A stretch of 64,000 nt of DNA from Massospora cicadina (GCA_022478985.1 JAKSZP010002660.1:242473-306472), one strand, 5' to 3'; counted from the first letter of the stretch, positions 1-10,770 are shown. Translations and numbers: made by a program. Notes: a model not told the origin generated them from the sequence alone.

Positions 1-60
1 GCACCCCCACCAACCTCCACCAGCGATTTATCGCATCAATCCTCAGCTCCCAATGGAGCT

Positions 61-402
61 ATGCCCACCAGCATGGACTGGCAACCTGCGGCCTGCGGTA
101 GAAGTGCCACCTCAAAGAGTCCTACCCCAACCCCACAGTCTATTTCACGCGGCTCTTTTGCAGTGTTGGAGGAAGTGAATATGGACTCAGACCCATCAAA
201 TGGGGACACCGCGGAGGTCGCCGTTGAGCACCCTCAGGTCCTTCCTCTGCACCGAAGTGGGGGCAGCATCCTAGGCTGGCTTACTGGGTCCTCCGCCCCC
301 CACCCTCTCCTTCCCCTCAGAACTCTCGACGCTCCTCACGGATTGCAGCTAATAGTCAAGCTAAAGGACTCAAAACTAGCCGCCTCACAGCAGCAGGTTT
401 AA
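61..402 (+). pseudogene. LINE-A ORF1 C-terminal remnant
   Basis: This open stretch of 113 codons lies directly before the endonuclease domain of LINE-A. It contains a Ser/Pro/Thr-rich linker followed by a short SFAVLEE segment, a motif often seen near the C-terminus of LINE ORF1 nucleic-acid-binding proteins. No zinc knuckle is visible, so this is only the tail. The methionine at 61 is probably not the true start because the reading frame is open to its left. The assignment rests mainly on position and the short motif. Confidence 0.4.
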
Positions 403-439
403 GCGCTGGCAACCCCCCAGGACATGGAGGGGAACAGCT

Positions 440-1270
440 CTGAGTCCCCACGGCAGCACCCTGGCCCTGCAATCCATTAACGCGAATGGGTTGTGGGACT
501 TTAAGCGGAGAGCCCGCCTCCTCCACAACTTCAGGTCAGCACAAATTGACATCACTGCTGTCCAGGAGCCCCATATCCTCCCCAACGAACAATCTGCATG
601 GAATGAACAGTTTGGAGGCAACTCCTTTTGGACAAACCATGCCGCCCTTATTTTTTGAATCCCCGGGTTAAAACCCATTCTTTTTCACAATATCTAGGTG
701 GCCGCCTCATACTGGCCAAACTCACCACTCCTGACTTCTCTTTATTCGCTGCAAGCATCTACCTGCCTAATGCAGGTCAGGATCAAAACCGGCTCTTGGA
801 AGAGCTCGTCCAACTCAATCTCCCACGGAATACAGTCCCTTGGGAGATTTCAACACAACCATAAGTCGCGTCCATGATCTTACCCCCCTGCAGCAAAGGA
901 ACGCCCTGGATCAAGTCACCTCCAGGATTTCCTTCGCCTGAGTGGCTTTATGGATGCGCTTCCACCCTCCGCGTCTGGCCTAGGTTGCATGACTAGGATC
1001 CAGTATGATGGAGGAGCTTTCCAGTCAGCGTCAGGCAAAGATATGGCACTGATTGGCCCCCTGTTATTTGGCCGTGTCTCCTCTCCCATCTCTCGTGACA
1101 ACCATCTGAGTGATCACAGGTCACTCACCGTTGTCCTCACCACCACGCTTAGACTGTCGCGTAGGTTCTGGCCTAGGGTTGCCCCAGCTCTTCTCAACAA
1201 CCCCTTTACTAAGGAGAAGCTGTCTATGACCATCTGGGAGACTCTCACCTCCCCCACCCCACCTGCTTGA
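440..1270 (+). pseudogene. LINE-A ORF2 endonuclease domain (broken)
   Basis: This encodes an apurinic-like endonuclease domain, which in LINEs nicks target DNA to prime reverse transcription. The N-terminal block is in one frame at about 464-660 (INANGLWDFKRR, then ITAVQEPH, carrying the catalytic Glu). The middle continues in a second frame at 628-864 (GGRLILAKL, ASIYLPNAG). The C-terminal LSDHRSL at about 1108-1128, the conserved Ser-Asp-His motif, is in a third frame (950-1270). At least two frameshifts separate these blocks, so the copy cannot make a full domain. Family membership is clear from motif order. Confidence 0.8.
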
Positions 1271-1430
1271 CCACAAGGCTAGATGGGCGGTGACCAAGGA
1301 GGGCATCACCCGCGTTGCTTACAACTGTGCCAAAGCCCAGATGACCGCAGCTCGCGTCAGAGTCAAAAGGGCGGAAGCTAGAATCAGACATCTGGAGCGA
1401 AACTGACAGCCTTCTCCCTCTCCCAGTTGG

Positions 1431-2928
1431 TTGGAAGACTGGGAAGCGGCGCAGGAAGCACTCCGCTTGGAGCTCACACTGAATGAAGAACGGGCAGCAA
1501 ACTTTACAACATCTCGTTACTATGCTCAATGGGAACGCCCCACCCGCTTCTTTTTTCAGAAACAGAAATCCCGGTCAACAGCGCAGGATATTACTGCACT
1601 GAAGATTGGCACTACAACCACATCGGATAAGGAGGAATTCACGCAGGAACTACACCGCTCGAACTCCAGCCTCTTCCATGCCACCCAGGTGGACCCGTCG
1701 GACATCCAAGACTTCCTGTGGTGGGCTCCAAGGCCGCCCATTGACCCACGGGCTGATGAGGCTCTTCTGGCGCCTATTTCCATCCAGGAGGTGATGGAAA
1801 CCCTCTTGAAATCCCCACGGCTTAAAGCCCCAGGCCCAGACGGAATATCCTTCGAGGTGTACCTTCTGAAGCCTGCGGTGATAGCCAGAACCCTCCGCGA
1901 CCTCTTCGCTGCACTCTTGGTGAATGGCGAGGTCCTCCCAGACTCCAGAGGCTCAATCACGACCCTCATTCACAAGAAGTCAGACTGTGAGAACCTGGCG
2001 AACTGGCGCCCCATAGCGTTGATCAACACAGACCACAAGCTCTTCACGAAGCTTCTGGCCAACTGCATCACCAAATGGGTGTCACCTCGCCTCTCCTCAT
2101 CCCAGCACAGTTTTATTCCGGGGAGGTCATTATGGGACAACTATAATGACCTTCACGTGACTTTGACTGCTTATTCTCGTAAGGTGAATGGATTTGTGGC
2201 TCTCCTGGATATGGAGAAAGCATATGATCGGGTGGCCTGGAAGTATATTGATGCTTCCCTGGCCCGCTTCCATCTCCCCCCCGCAGCTAGGCGCTGGATA
2301 TCAGCGCTCTATGCCCAGCTCCACACTAGAGTCCTGGCGCCAATGGGTTTTACAGTGGCAATACCAGTTGGACAAGGTCTCTGGCAAGGGGACCACCTGA
2401 GCCCTATCCTTTTCTAACATCACCCTCGACCCCCTCTTGGCCTCCTTACAGGACAAGCTAACTGGGATTCTGGTCCCAGGTAAAGCCCCCACCCGCACCA
2501 TGGCATCTTCAGATGACACCGCCATTGCATTTGGCTGCCCTGGGGATGTTGCCCTCGCTGCTGTGACCATTGAGAGGTACACCAAGGCGTCCAACGCCAT
2601 GGTCAACACCTCCAAGACAACAGTTGTACAGGTCGGCTCCCCCACCTTCCCCCCACCATTTGGTATTGAACCTGTGCGAGGTACCTTCCATCACCTGGGC
2701 GTTCTCACCAACCAACAAGGAGTTGCGCTAAAAGACAATGAGGACTTGCTCCTCGCAGCAGTTAACTCCAGGATTGCCAGCTGGAACCAGCGGCACATCA
2801 CCCCCCAGGGTCGAGCTCTGATGGCCAATGTGTTCCTCCTCTCCAAAGTCTGGTTCCTAGCGTACGTCTGCCCATTCACAGATGCTTTTTATACGCGGCT
2901 CAATGTACTCCTCCGCTGTTGGATCTGA
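1431..2928 (+). pseudogene. LINE-A ORF2 reverse transcriptase domain
   Basis: This encodes the LINE reverse transcriptase. A 328-codon frame (1431-2417) carries KAPGPDGISFEVY, the ANWRPIALINTDHKL block, SFIPGRSLWDN, and the first catalytic Asp in ALLDMEKAYDRVAW. A stop near 2415 falls just after the GLWQGDHLSPILF block. The next frame (2437-2928) holds the second catalytic pair as SSDDTAIA, where most LINEs have FADD, then the thumb segment ending FLLSKVWF. The aspartates are present, but the two preceding residues are unusual. The sequence is inactive because of the internal stop and shift. Confidence 0.9.
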
Positions 2929-2936
2929 GGCTCAAA

Positions 2937-3967
2937 CTATCCACCAATGGCCCTCTCAACCATTGCCTGACCCTGCAATGAAGGGGGCCTAGGGCTTCTA
3001 GACACGCGATCCCACGCCACCACAATCTTCCTGAAGTTCCTATGGCCAATTGTCTGCTGGGACGCGACACCCATGCCCCGATGGGCGCCCGCCCTCCGCC
3101 AGTCAGTGTCAGCAGATCTGGGTCTTCCTAGAGCATCTTTGACCTCATTAGGGGAGTGGCTCACAAACCACCCAGGCCATCGCCTGAAACCATCCTCATC
3201 CCCCTACTGGAACCAGGCTCTCCTTGCCCTGAAACGAGTAGGCGCGAGGATCCACCATGCCTTCCTGTACAGAAGGGAAGGACCTGTCCTCAGCCCCCGT
3301 CGCCATTCAATTGTGCACAATGGACAAGTTGTCACAACTCGCCTCAACCCCCAAGATCGTCCTCCCATCCGCCCAAGACTCCTTGAGCTCCTCCCTCCCT
3401 CCGTGAGATTCGACCTTAAGGAATTGTGAAAGGACTACTATCACCCCATCCTGTCAGCAAAGGTGTCCAACACCTTATGGAGGGTGCTCCACTGTTCATA
3501 CAGGACAGGGGACTGGACTGGCCCTACCTTCCAGAACCAAAGCTGCCACCACTGTGCGGAGCCTATTGACTCCCACCTCCATCATTTTTTCACCTGTCTA
3601 GGTATCGCCGCATTATGGCCAAAGGCTCGCGCGCTCCTCCATGCTCAGCCCTGGTCTAGACCCTGTGCAAGACCTCATGTTTGAGCAGACGTTGCCTGGT
3701 TGCCACCAACCCCTCCGTGTCCTCGCCTATGCCATAGCCATCTGGACCATCCATAACTCCTTCCTTTGTGCTGCCTTTGACCAGCAGGTGTGGATCCTTC
3801 CACACTTGATCACCCACTTTCAGGTACACTTTGAGATGGCCCTGAAGGTCTGCACTATGTCGCCAACCCCTCCCCGCTCAGTTGTCACTGCAGCACGGTT
3901 CTGGCGCGCAAACCCCCTCCCTTTCTCGATGCCTCCTCCCTCCCCTTCCCTCGCCTCAGGCTCTTAG
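2937..3967 (+). pseudogene. LINE-A ORF2 C-terminal region with zinc-finger remnant
   Basis: This is the region downstream of the RT thumb. Frames at 3073-3429, 3463-3684 and 3641-3967 follow one another through frameshifts. A CHHC-type finger is visible at about 3541-3600: Cys-His-His-Cys near SCHHCAEPIDSHLHHFFTC, matching the C-terminal finger of many LINE ORF2 proteins. It is followed by a hydrophobic AIAIWTIHN segment that corresponds to the AIAMWTIHT segment of LINE-C to -F, which anchors the alignment between otherwise distant lineages. Confidence 0.75.
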
Positions 3968-4012
3968 GAGCCCAGGCGTAATTTAATAAACATCGATGAA
4001 TCCCCCCTCAGG

Positions 4013-5640
4013 TTGGGACCATCTAGTACTAAAAAAGAAGATGTTCATTGTCCAAACATATGCTTCTCTTTCCGCTGTTAGAGCAGTATTGTTTCAAATG
4101 GATAAAGAGGGGTGGATCACCATGTCACTTACTATAGTTAAAGTCTGAATTGTCACTAGAAGAATTACACTGTGATGGAATGGAAGTGCTTAGCTGTAAT
4201 CTATGAATATAAGCAGTTTCTGTGTATACCTCCATGGAGTAAAATATGAGGTCATGACCAACCATGCTTCGATGCATTGGCTGCAAAATCTTTGAGAGCC
4301 AGAAGAAGTCTTTCCTGATGGGCCCTTAAACTTCAAGCCTACAATTTTGAAATAATACATTGTCTTGGAGCAGAGCATCAAAATGCTGAATGTTTATCTT
4401 AGCTACCAACAATTGCTGTAATGGAGGACCTGGGCGATTTGCTGTACAAAAAAATGATCAGTAGCAATATGCTAATGAGCCGCCTCCAGATATTTGGGCA
4501 CTAGACGGTATGATGACTGTCACGGTTTGAATAGATGGTGAGTTATACAAACGGTTTGGTGAGGACACGCTCAGCTTCCCAAAACCCTCTGATCGACCAG
4601 CCATTATTTAAAGTGCATATGGCAGTAGGCCATGGAGGGCTGCAAAAAATGTTAGAGTTCTTGTGACCGCGCTATAATTGAGAAAGTATGCACTTCAACG
4701 TGCTAGAAGTGATATCTTGCTACGACTAATTTCAGATAGAAGAGCCATTATGCAAGAAGGCCTCTTATTGGTTGGTGAAGTTCCATTTCCCATGACACAA
4801 GGTGTCCATTAATGTTGTGGGACCCTTACCAATGGGCACAAATTGCTCAAAGTATATCCCGGTAGTGATAGACTAATTTGACCTGGTGGGTAGAGGCACG
4901 GCTATAAGTAGTTTGGGGGCGGTCACCGTTACCAAGTTTATTATGGAGTGCATAATTCAACTGCATGGGTGCCTCAGTTCATACTTACCACAACAGAACC
5001 AACTTCGCCTCACACATTCTCACTAAGTTAAACAGCTGATGGCCATCTGCGGAGTTCTAGCAACCTCACATTACCCTGATTCTAATGGAATGGTCAAAAG
5101 GGTGAACATAACACTGTTGATTATACTCTGGAAGCTATTGACAGATAGGCAATCTAATTGGAGTACCCTTTTTCCACCGCTGTCTTCGCCTAAATCATCA
5201 GCTATCATTCTATGACCAGAAAGATCCCCTTCCAGTTGGCTTATGGAAGGGATCTAGCCCTTCCTGCACTAATTTATTCCTGTGTAGAAAAGACTGGTGG
5301 AATAAAGCAGCAGCGTTATTTGAAAAGCTCTGATGTCCATGCTAATTAAGCTCCAACCCAAGAATATTTAACCAGCCTGACTAAAAAGATCAAAGGTCAC
5401 AGTTCCAATAAGGTAAAGTGTAGCGGATTTCCACAGTTAACAATAGGTGATTGTGTTATTTTCCATGACCAGCATGGGTTTGGGTGGCGGAATAAGTTAG
5501 AAAGTATCTGGATTGGGCCTTTTAAAATAATAGAGGAAACGAGGGTAGATGCCTAGAAATTTAAGGGCCCAGAAAGCGGTAAGATTATCAACCAAGTGCG
5601 CACTAAGTTTCTTTTTCTTATAACCATTAAAAAAATTAAA
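4013..5640 (+). pseudogene. Gyp1: Ty3/gypsy pol fragment (RNase H - integrase)
   Basis: This is a decayed Ty3/gypsy pol 3' half. The RNase H part (about 4030-4400) shows YASLSAVRAVLFQ, then VYLHGVKYEVMTNHASMHWLQNL with the connecting lysine- and leucine-rich blocks, and a terminal EQSIKMLN that corresponds to the HQNADxLS motif. Integrase follows with INVVGPLPMG at about 4810, a HYPDSNGMVKRVN block near 5080 and a C-terminal IGPFKII (GPY/F-like) block at about 5510-5540. Stops interrupt every part. The protease, RT and gag portions are missing to the left because LINE-A sits there. Its words resemble Gyp3 RNase H, so the two belong to related families. Confidence 0.8.
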
Positions 5641-6947
5641 AATAGATAAAAGATAGAACTAAATAAAAATAATAATCAAATAAAGAATTAAGGTAAATGG
5701 ATAAAAAAATCTATAGATATGTATAAAAACAATACAGCCAAGTTTTAATGAAAAAGTGGCACAGAAATACTATTGTTCAGGCTGCCTTTGTAACATCTCG
5801 CCTCTTCTGTTTTTTATGGCAGGATTTAACCTTTAGCCTTCGGGACCCACAGTTTTTTTATTCTGCTGCTTCATATGTGGCTCATTTTCCTAAAGACACT
5901 TGGGACTGGTGATGGAAGTGGAGGTTGCGCTATTGGATGAAGGGAATTATTATAAGACAAAGGAAGCTGTGTCAGCATCAGGTGGAGAGGGCGCGGCGGA
6001 TGGACTGTTGGAGGGAGTAAAACTATACATCCAGACTGGGAGTCAGCCGCTTCTAGGAACAGGGCCTCTGCTTCACTGCCCACTCTAGTGCACCCATACC
6101 ATAAGATCGCTGAAGGGTGTGTGAAAGGATGTCAAATAGCCAACTTATCCAGGAAGGAGCTCCAAATATAAGAAGGTCATGGCATTTACCTCGGGCACCC
6201 CCTCATAGCCAGAGTAAGTGGAAGTTTGGGGAAGTGGAATTCTGTTGAGGTCACTCACATACATGGCATATCATACTAGAAGGTAAATGCTAGGGCTCAA
6301 GGGGCCAGTTGTCATTGCTACACAGAGTGCATCAGATGGACGTTTAAAGAAGAAGGGCTGAAGAACTAATGTCTGGTCAAGGAGGGGGTAATATCAAGTA
6401 ATTATGTGACTGGACAATAAGCCCAAATTACTAATAGTGGATCATCAGTTATCCATCAAGATTGAGGTAGTGTTTTTAATAGTTACCACGATCTGATATG
6501 GGTCACCTCTAAGCAATCTGACCTCATCCAAAATATAGGAGTTTGGCCTAAGCTCCCAATAATAAGATGAAAATGATAGTAATTGGAAAAGCTGAGTATA
6601 TGCACATATGGTCCAAAGAGTGGCTGGAAAGACAAGTGAAAAGAAGAAAGATGAAGAGAGGATAGGGTCTTGGATTAGTAACACGCAGTGGAATCTACAT
6701 TGTAAGTTGGAATTATATGGTAGTGGACTCTGCTGGGCTCAATAAAGATAGTGAGCGCTAAAGCTGTTGGCTTCATTAATTTTTGTTTGTGAATGGCGAT
6801 CTTATATCATCTTTCTGCTTTGTCAGTGGAAACCCTCCTGTGCAACTCCTTGGCAAATTGCAACCAGATTCCACCAGATTTCATAGCTTTAGATAAATTC
6901 ACTAAATTACTACCTTTCTCTTTAGTCTTATGGAAACCATCATCAGG
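5641..6947. other. Unassigned AT-rich sequence between Gyp1 and Gyp2
   Basis: Directly after the Gyp1 integrase end lies an A-rich stretch (about 5620-5730), probably its 3' untranslated end. The remaining 1.2 kb has only short open frames and no motif I recognise. A polyadenylation-like AATAAA occurs near 6742. I cannot place LTR borders here. Confidence 0.4.
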
Positions 6948-7286
6948 TAACCAGATTTCACCGAATTCTCATATCTCTGAAAAATCTACTTCATCAATTC
7001 CCCTGACATCATCGGAAGGAGTGAGCAATATATTGCAATCTATTAAGGTTAATGATCAATCTGATCCCAATCAATTGATTGAAGATTTGATCGCGCAGAG
7101 ATTAATTATTTCTGATAGATTATGAGCAGTTAAGAAGCCTATAATTATTCCCTATTTTTGATAATAAAAATTAGGTCGAATTACAACCTGTATTTTCAAT
7201 TAAAGTTTAACGCCTTTTTGGAGAATCCGCCCAGTGTAACTTTGAGATTAAACCTGCCCCATTGGAAGTGTAATTCAAAACTTCCA
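6948..7286 (+). repeat. Gyp2 5' LTR
   Basis: It aligns end to end with 10782-11119, with scattered substitutions. The right border ends CTTCCA, just before the primer site. The left border has decayed (TAACCAG versus TGTTAGG in the 3' copy), so the start is set by alignment. Shared landmarks include CATATCTCTGAAAA, CCCCTGACATCAT and ATTACAACCTGTATTTTC. Confidence 0.88.
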
Positions 7287-7289
7287 GAC

Positions 7290-7307
7290 TGGTGCTCACT
7301 ACAGGGG
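7290..7307 (+). other. Gyp2 primer-binding site
   Basis: TGGTGCTCACTACAGGGG starts with TGG, the complement of a tRNA CCA end, three bases after the LTR. It differs by one base from the equivalent site of Gyp3 at 12871. The tRNA was not identified from sequence alone. Confidence 0.7.
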
Positions 7308-7344
7308 CACTCTGAGTTATGCACCAGTGACAACGTCTATCACT

Positions 7345-8520
7345 ACTATGGATTCTCATTTTTCGCCTGATGAAGCTCAAGACCAAGAGCAGGGCAGCAT
7401 TTTACAATGGGTCCGTTCAACTGGAGCCCAAATCCCAAGATTACCCTCCACGTTGGAATTTTGGGCCAACTTGGAATATTATGGTCCTAACTTAAGTTTT
7501 ACCTCAGACTTTCAAATACTGCCTGAGGCTTTATGAAATATTATTAATCAATTGCTTGAAGGGGCCCTAATCCCTGGAATCTGTTCTACTTAATCTCTAT
7601 CTAATGCTGTACCTTCTATATTGCAGGAAGTGCTGCAAACCTCTCAAATGCCAGGAATTGGCCCTGAGCAATATTTGCACCAACTCGTACATCCTACCTT
7701 ATACCATTTATTACCTGTAGTTGGAATGCACCACCAAGGGATGCTCAATTTACTAGAAGGACTCCAGTCCTTGAATAAATATATTTCTGATTTTTTCAAG
7801 TTGGCCTCTGAGTTTAGCTGAGATAATCATGATGCTATCATTAGTAATTGGGCCTTCCTCAACGAAGTACATCAGCAGCTCATTCAGCTCAATTATGGGA
7901 TGTCCAATTTTGTTGATTTACAGTTCCCCAAGCAAGTTCAGGAGATTCAGAGAGAATGGAGAGAGGGTATTTCCCAACTCTCTGAGTGTAGTCAATCAAT
8001 GGAGGAGGAAATTAGAACCCATCTCTTCCAATTGGAACAAATGTACTCAGGAATTCAGTTCTGGGTTAATGAAGTAGAGAAAGCCTCTGGAAATATGGGT
8101 CCTCTGGGGTTGAAGGACCACATGGGCCACCTGGGGGTGTAGGACCATGTGGACCTCCTGGAGCTGATGGGCCCCATGGACCCCCAGGGAGTGTAGGGCC
8201 TTGAGGAACCCCCAGGCGCGGATGGACCTCGGGGACCTCCAGGCGCCAATGGGCACTCAGGATCTTACCAGCAAATTGACTCTCTCTTGAACATGATGAA
8301 CCACTTGCGTGAAAAGTTCTCTAAATTGGCCAAATAGTGTAACATAACCCCTGATGGGGTACCAATTGATCCCCTCTTGTCGCTTCAGTCATTATCTGAT
8401 GAATTGATCAATCTGGGAAAATGGGCTAAGGACACCAATATCTTACTACATGCTTTCAAATCAAAAGGGGAACTGCTCCAAACGAAAATTGAGACATTGG
8501 AACTCAAATACAATGCTTAG
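7345..8520 (+). pseudogene. Gyp2 gag, N-terminal half with coiled coil and collagen-like tract
   Basis: Frames at 7327-7536, 7621-7821 and 7900-8142 make up a broken Gag N-terminal half. It begins near MDSHFSPDEAQDQEQGSILQ and contains heptad-like, Glu/Leu-rich helical segments (about 7900-8090). A Gly-X-Y tract follows (see separate entry), then another helical segment SLLNMMNHLREKFSKLAK at about 8280-8335. The start at 7345-7350 is suggested by position, about 60 bases after the primer site. Several in-frame stops and at least two frameshifts are present. Ty3 Gag often has coiled coils, but a collagen-like repeat is not part of the usual architecture. Confidence 0.65.
8100..8272 (+). repeat. 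Collagen-like Gly-X-Y coding tract inside gag
   Basis: In the frame starting TCC TCT GGG GTT GAA GGA CCA there are eleven consecutive Gly-X-Y triplets, rich in GPP, GPH and GAD, up to a TGA at about 8201-8203. After a one-base frame change the triplets resume (GAD, GPR, GPP, GAN, GHS, GSY) to about 8268. Proline and glycine codons are GC-rich compared with the AT-rich neighbours. The frame that reads through from the upstream coiled coil is shifted here, so the decayed copy no longer joins the two. Confidence 0.8.
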
Positions 8521-8857
8521 CAGGAACAGAGTTTGAGCTATCCCGCCAATTAGATGAGAAAGTAGGGCATGCTGATCTGAACTGTCAGATTAGCGAAGTT
8601 TGTACTGAAGCTGTTGGTCCTTACCCTCAATTTTCTTCTCAAGTTTCTGATTACACCTCTTATATTTTCACTAAATCAGAACAACCTGGAGTGCATGATT
8701 TGACCACAAATTCTCCCATGAGTTTCAAGCCAGTATTAAGGATAAATACTCCCCAGGGGAAGGCTGCATTATCTCCTTTTTCACCTTTATGAAAAGGCAT
8801 TAAGTGAGGCCACGGATCACCAAAAGATGAATTACTTGACTAATTGCCTTTACTCGA
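8521..8857 (+). pseudogene. Gyp2 gag linker region
   Basis: This stretch joins the coiled-coil half of Gag to its capsid-like half. It is Ser/Thr- and Glu-rich (FSSQVSDYTSYIFTKSEQ and similar) and interrupted by stops at about 8519, 8791 and 8839. No conserved domain was recognised. Confidence 0.4.
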
Positions 8858-9394
8858 TTGGCTCAGGGTATTATGATTCCCCACTTAATGACTTGCTCTA
8901 TTTGGTCTCATGTCAATGAAGCGTTGATCAAAGAATTTGGGAGTGAGCAAACCTTATCCTCTCAGAAACAGGCTTTTATGGGTATAATGCCCCACCAAAA
9001 TGAATCTATCAAAGACTTTGCTCATTGGTTCTATTGGGAAGCTCAAACTCTAGTAGCCGCTGGTCAGTTAAACTTGATTGATGCAATTACCGCAGTTCTG
9101 TCAGCTTTTACTTCCAGGACTCAAATGCAAGTTTATCTAATCAGTGTCAAAAAGAATTTCAGAAGTATATTGGACATAAAGGAGGCCTTATTGGAATTTC
9201 CTCCTCAATTCTACGAAAAACCCCAAGTTTATGAGTCTCCTAGACCCAGTCGCCCCAAGGTCTACGCCATGCCTGAGAACATTAGGGCGATCCAGTGTAA
9301 CTACTGTCATCGCTTTTACATACTGAGGATTGTTGTTTTTAAAAAGGAAGCAGATGAGAAGAAGAAATTCAAATCCAAGTGGTTGCCCTTCTGA
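8858..9394 (+). pseudogene. Gyp2 gag capsid-like domain and half zinc knuckle
   Basis: This 178-codon frame encodes a retrotransposon Gag capsid-like segment. It has the typical EFGSEQTLSSQKQAFMGI block, a NESIKDFAHWFYWEAQ helix and a LIDAITAVLSAF helix; Gyp3 has a related block near 13630. Near the C-terminus CNYCHRF (about 9295-9315) is the first half of a CCHC knuckle whose second half has decayed, followed by a Lys-rich tail. The frame ends immediately before the zinc-binding part of integrase, although protease, RT and RNase H normally lie between, so the deletion junction is at about 9390-9405. Confidence 0.75.
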
Positions 9395-9399
9395 CATCC

Positions 9400-10360
9400 C
9401 AACTCTAGATTCCATGCTGTAATGGAAGGTCATGAACAAGTTGGTCAAAGCAGCTTAAATAAGACTCAAGAACGGTTGAAGACTCGATACTATTGGAACA
9501 ACATGACTGAGTTCATTTGAGAGACCCCCAACTCATGTCTTATCTGCAAAAGCCATGGAACTTCCAACCCTACATATCAACATCAAGTTATCTCCCCCGA
9601 CTAAGGCGTTTGAGGTGGTCAGCATTGATGTTGTAGGTCCTTTTCCTCGGAAATTTCATGGTCATCAGTATATCATTATGACTGTCAACCATTTAACCGA
9701 ATGGGTTGAGGCCATTTCCATTGCTACCCCTTTGGCTAAGACTACAGCGCTATTCTTATACAGGCATATTATTTCTCAACATGGGTGTCTTAAGGTCCTT
9801 ATGTCAGATAATGGGACTAATTTCACCTCAGAACTTATACAGGAGCTATCCAAATTATTTAATACTACTCAGCGATTTGTTGTACCATATAATCCATCCA
9901 CAAATGGGGCCATTTAACGAGTTAATGGGACCCTGGTCTCAATTCTAAGAAAGATGGCATCCACTGACCTGACTTGGTGGAATTTTTATTTGCCTAGTGC
10001 CTTGTTTGCTTATTGGATAAGCTACCACTGCATTATCAAGATGTCCCCATTTAAGTGAATATATGGGCGGGATCCTTCAGTCCCTTCTAGTGTTCAGACC
10101 ATCCTTGAGGAAAGTATCCCAGGAAATTCTGATTTAATTATGAGAAATTTGGCTAATGAGATTATCCATCTTCAGGCTTAAACAATGAATTCAAATGAAA
10201 CGACCACACAAAAAGAGACTCAAAGGAGCAACCAACACAAACCTGTCTTACCTGAATACCAGATTGGGGATTTCGTTATGTACTATCATTCTTGGCCTGG
10301 TGGGCGGACTGAAAAGTTGAGAACTAATTGGTCTGGTCCCTATAAAGTTATATTCTAAAA
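9400..10360 (+). pseudogene. Gyp2 integrase
   Basis: A zinc-binding segment at about 9400-9560 (GHEQVGQ, then RYYWNNMTEF and CLICKSHG) precedes the catalytic core. The core (555-to-917 region of the 9.5 kb block, 9555-9917) shows the first Asp in VVSIDVVGPFP and the second in VLMSDNGTNF. At the NGAxERVNGT position, where the third acidic residue belongs, the codon is a TAA stop (9915-9917). The C-terminal part reads GDFVMYYHSWPGG and WSGPYKVI (about 10266-10352), a GPY/F module. The enzyme would insert element cDNA into the genome; this copy is dead at the catalytic Glu and at later stops. Confidence 0.85.
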
Positions 10361-10373
10361 AGTATTAGAGTAT

Positions 10374-10388
10374 TAGATTGTTCATATT
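10374..10388. repeat. SINE target-site duplication, left copy
   Basis: TAGATTGTTCATATT is repeated exactly at 10685-10699. The two copies flank the SINE and show that it entered an existing Gyp2 3' region. Confidence 0.9.
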
Positions 10389-10684
10389 TTATTTTATTTA
10401 TTTGAGGCAAGCTGACCAGGGGATGGAAATTACCAAAATAGAGAAAGAAAGTATCAACATGAAACCTGAGCAGGGTCAACTCTGTCATAGAAAGTTTTTT
10501 TCACCTCCATATCGGGACTTGGATTTTTCTGGTTATGTCATGGGTAAGGTTTTCATGTTATTATACCTACTAACCGCCAATAGCTTCCTTTGGCTGGCAC
10601 CCCGATTGATGTGCAAAGGGCGTAATTGAACCCACAACCTTCAGGTCGGTAGCCATATGCCCTACCAACTTGCCTTCCACCCCC
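10389..10684 (-). mobile_element. tRNA-derived SINE, minus strand
   Basis: Read on the minus strand, the element begins at 10684 with a tRNA-like head. GGCAAGTTGGTAGGGC resembles a pol III box A, and GGTTCAATTACGC about 40 bases later resembles box B. The middle is unique sequence. The 3' end reads CCCCTGGTCAGCTTGCCTCA and then an A-rich AAATAAATAAAA tail. A perfect 15 bp duplication flanks it. The last 45-50 bases match the 3' end of LINE-B (23901-23950), indicating that the LINE-B machinery moved it. Expression would be by RNA polymerase III from the internal promoter. The anticodon arm is too degenerate to name the parent tRNA. Confidence 0.85.
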
Positions 10685-10699
10685 TAGATTGTTCATATT
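10685..10699. repeat. SINE target-site duplication, right copy
   Basis: This is an exact 15 bp copy of 10374-10388. The Gyp2 sequence continues directly afterwards with GATACTGGTATAGTGG. Confidence 0.9.
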
Positions 10700-10770
10700 G
10701 ATACTGGTATAGTGGTAAATTGTATTCATCCTAGGTTTTTAAGAAGTCATCCTCGACCACAATCGAATCT

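Larger units (their letters stand above)
1..4012 (+). mobile_element. LINE-A, non-LTR retrotransposon, left end beyond window
   Basis: This is a non-LTR retrotransposon with the usual order: end of ORF1, then ORF2 with endonuclease, reverse transcriptase and a C-terminal zinc finger. It differs clearly in protein sequence from LINE-B to LINE-F, so it is a separate lineage. The body is broken by several stops and frameshifts but keeps most conserved blocks. Its 3' boundary is placed where Ty3 RNase H coding sequence resumes, near 4013; the last bases contain AATAAA-like sequence but no clear poly(A) tail. It appears to have inserted into the RNase H region of Gyp1. The 5' end is outside the window. 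Confidence 0.85.

Noticed and set aside
8047..8256. Minus-strand Pro/Gly-rich open frames opposite the collagen-like tract
   Set aside because: A Gly-Pro repeat on one strand gives a Gly/Pro-rich frame on the other; gag context supports the plus strand.
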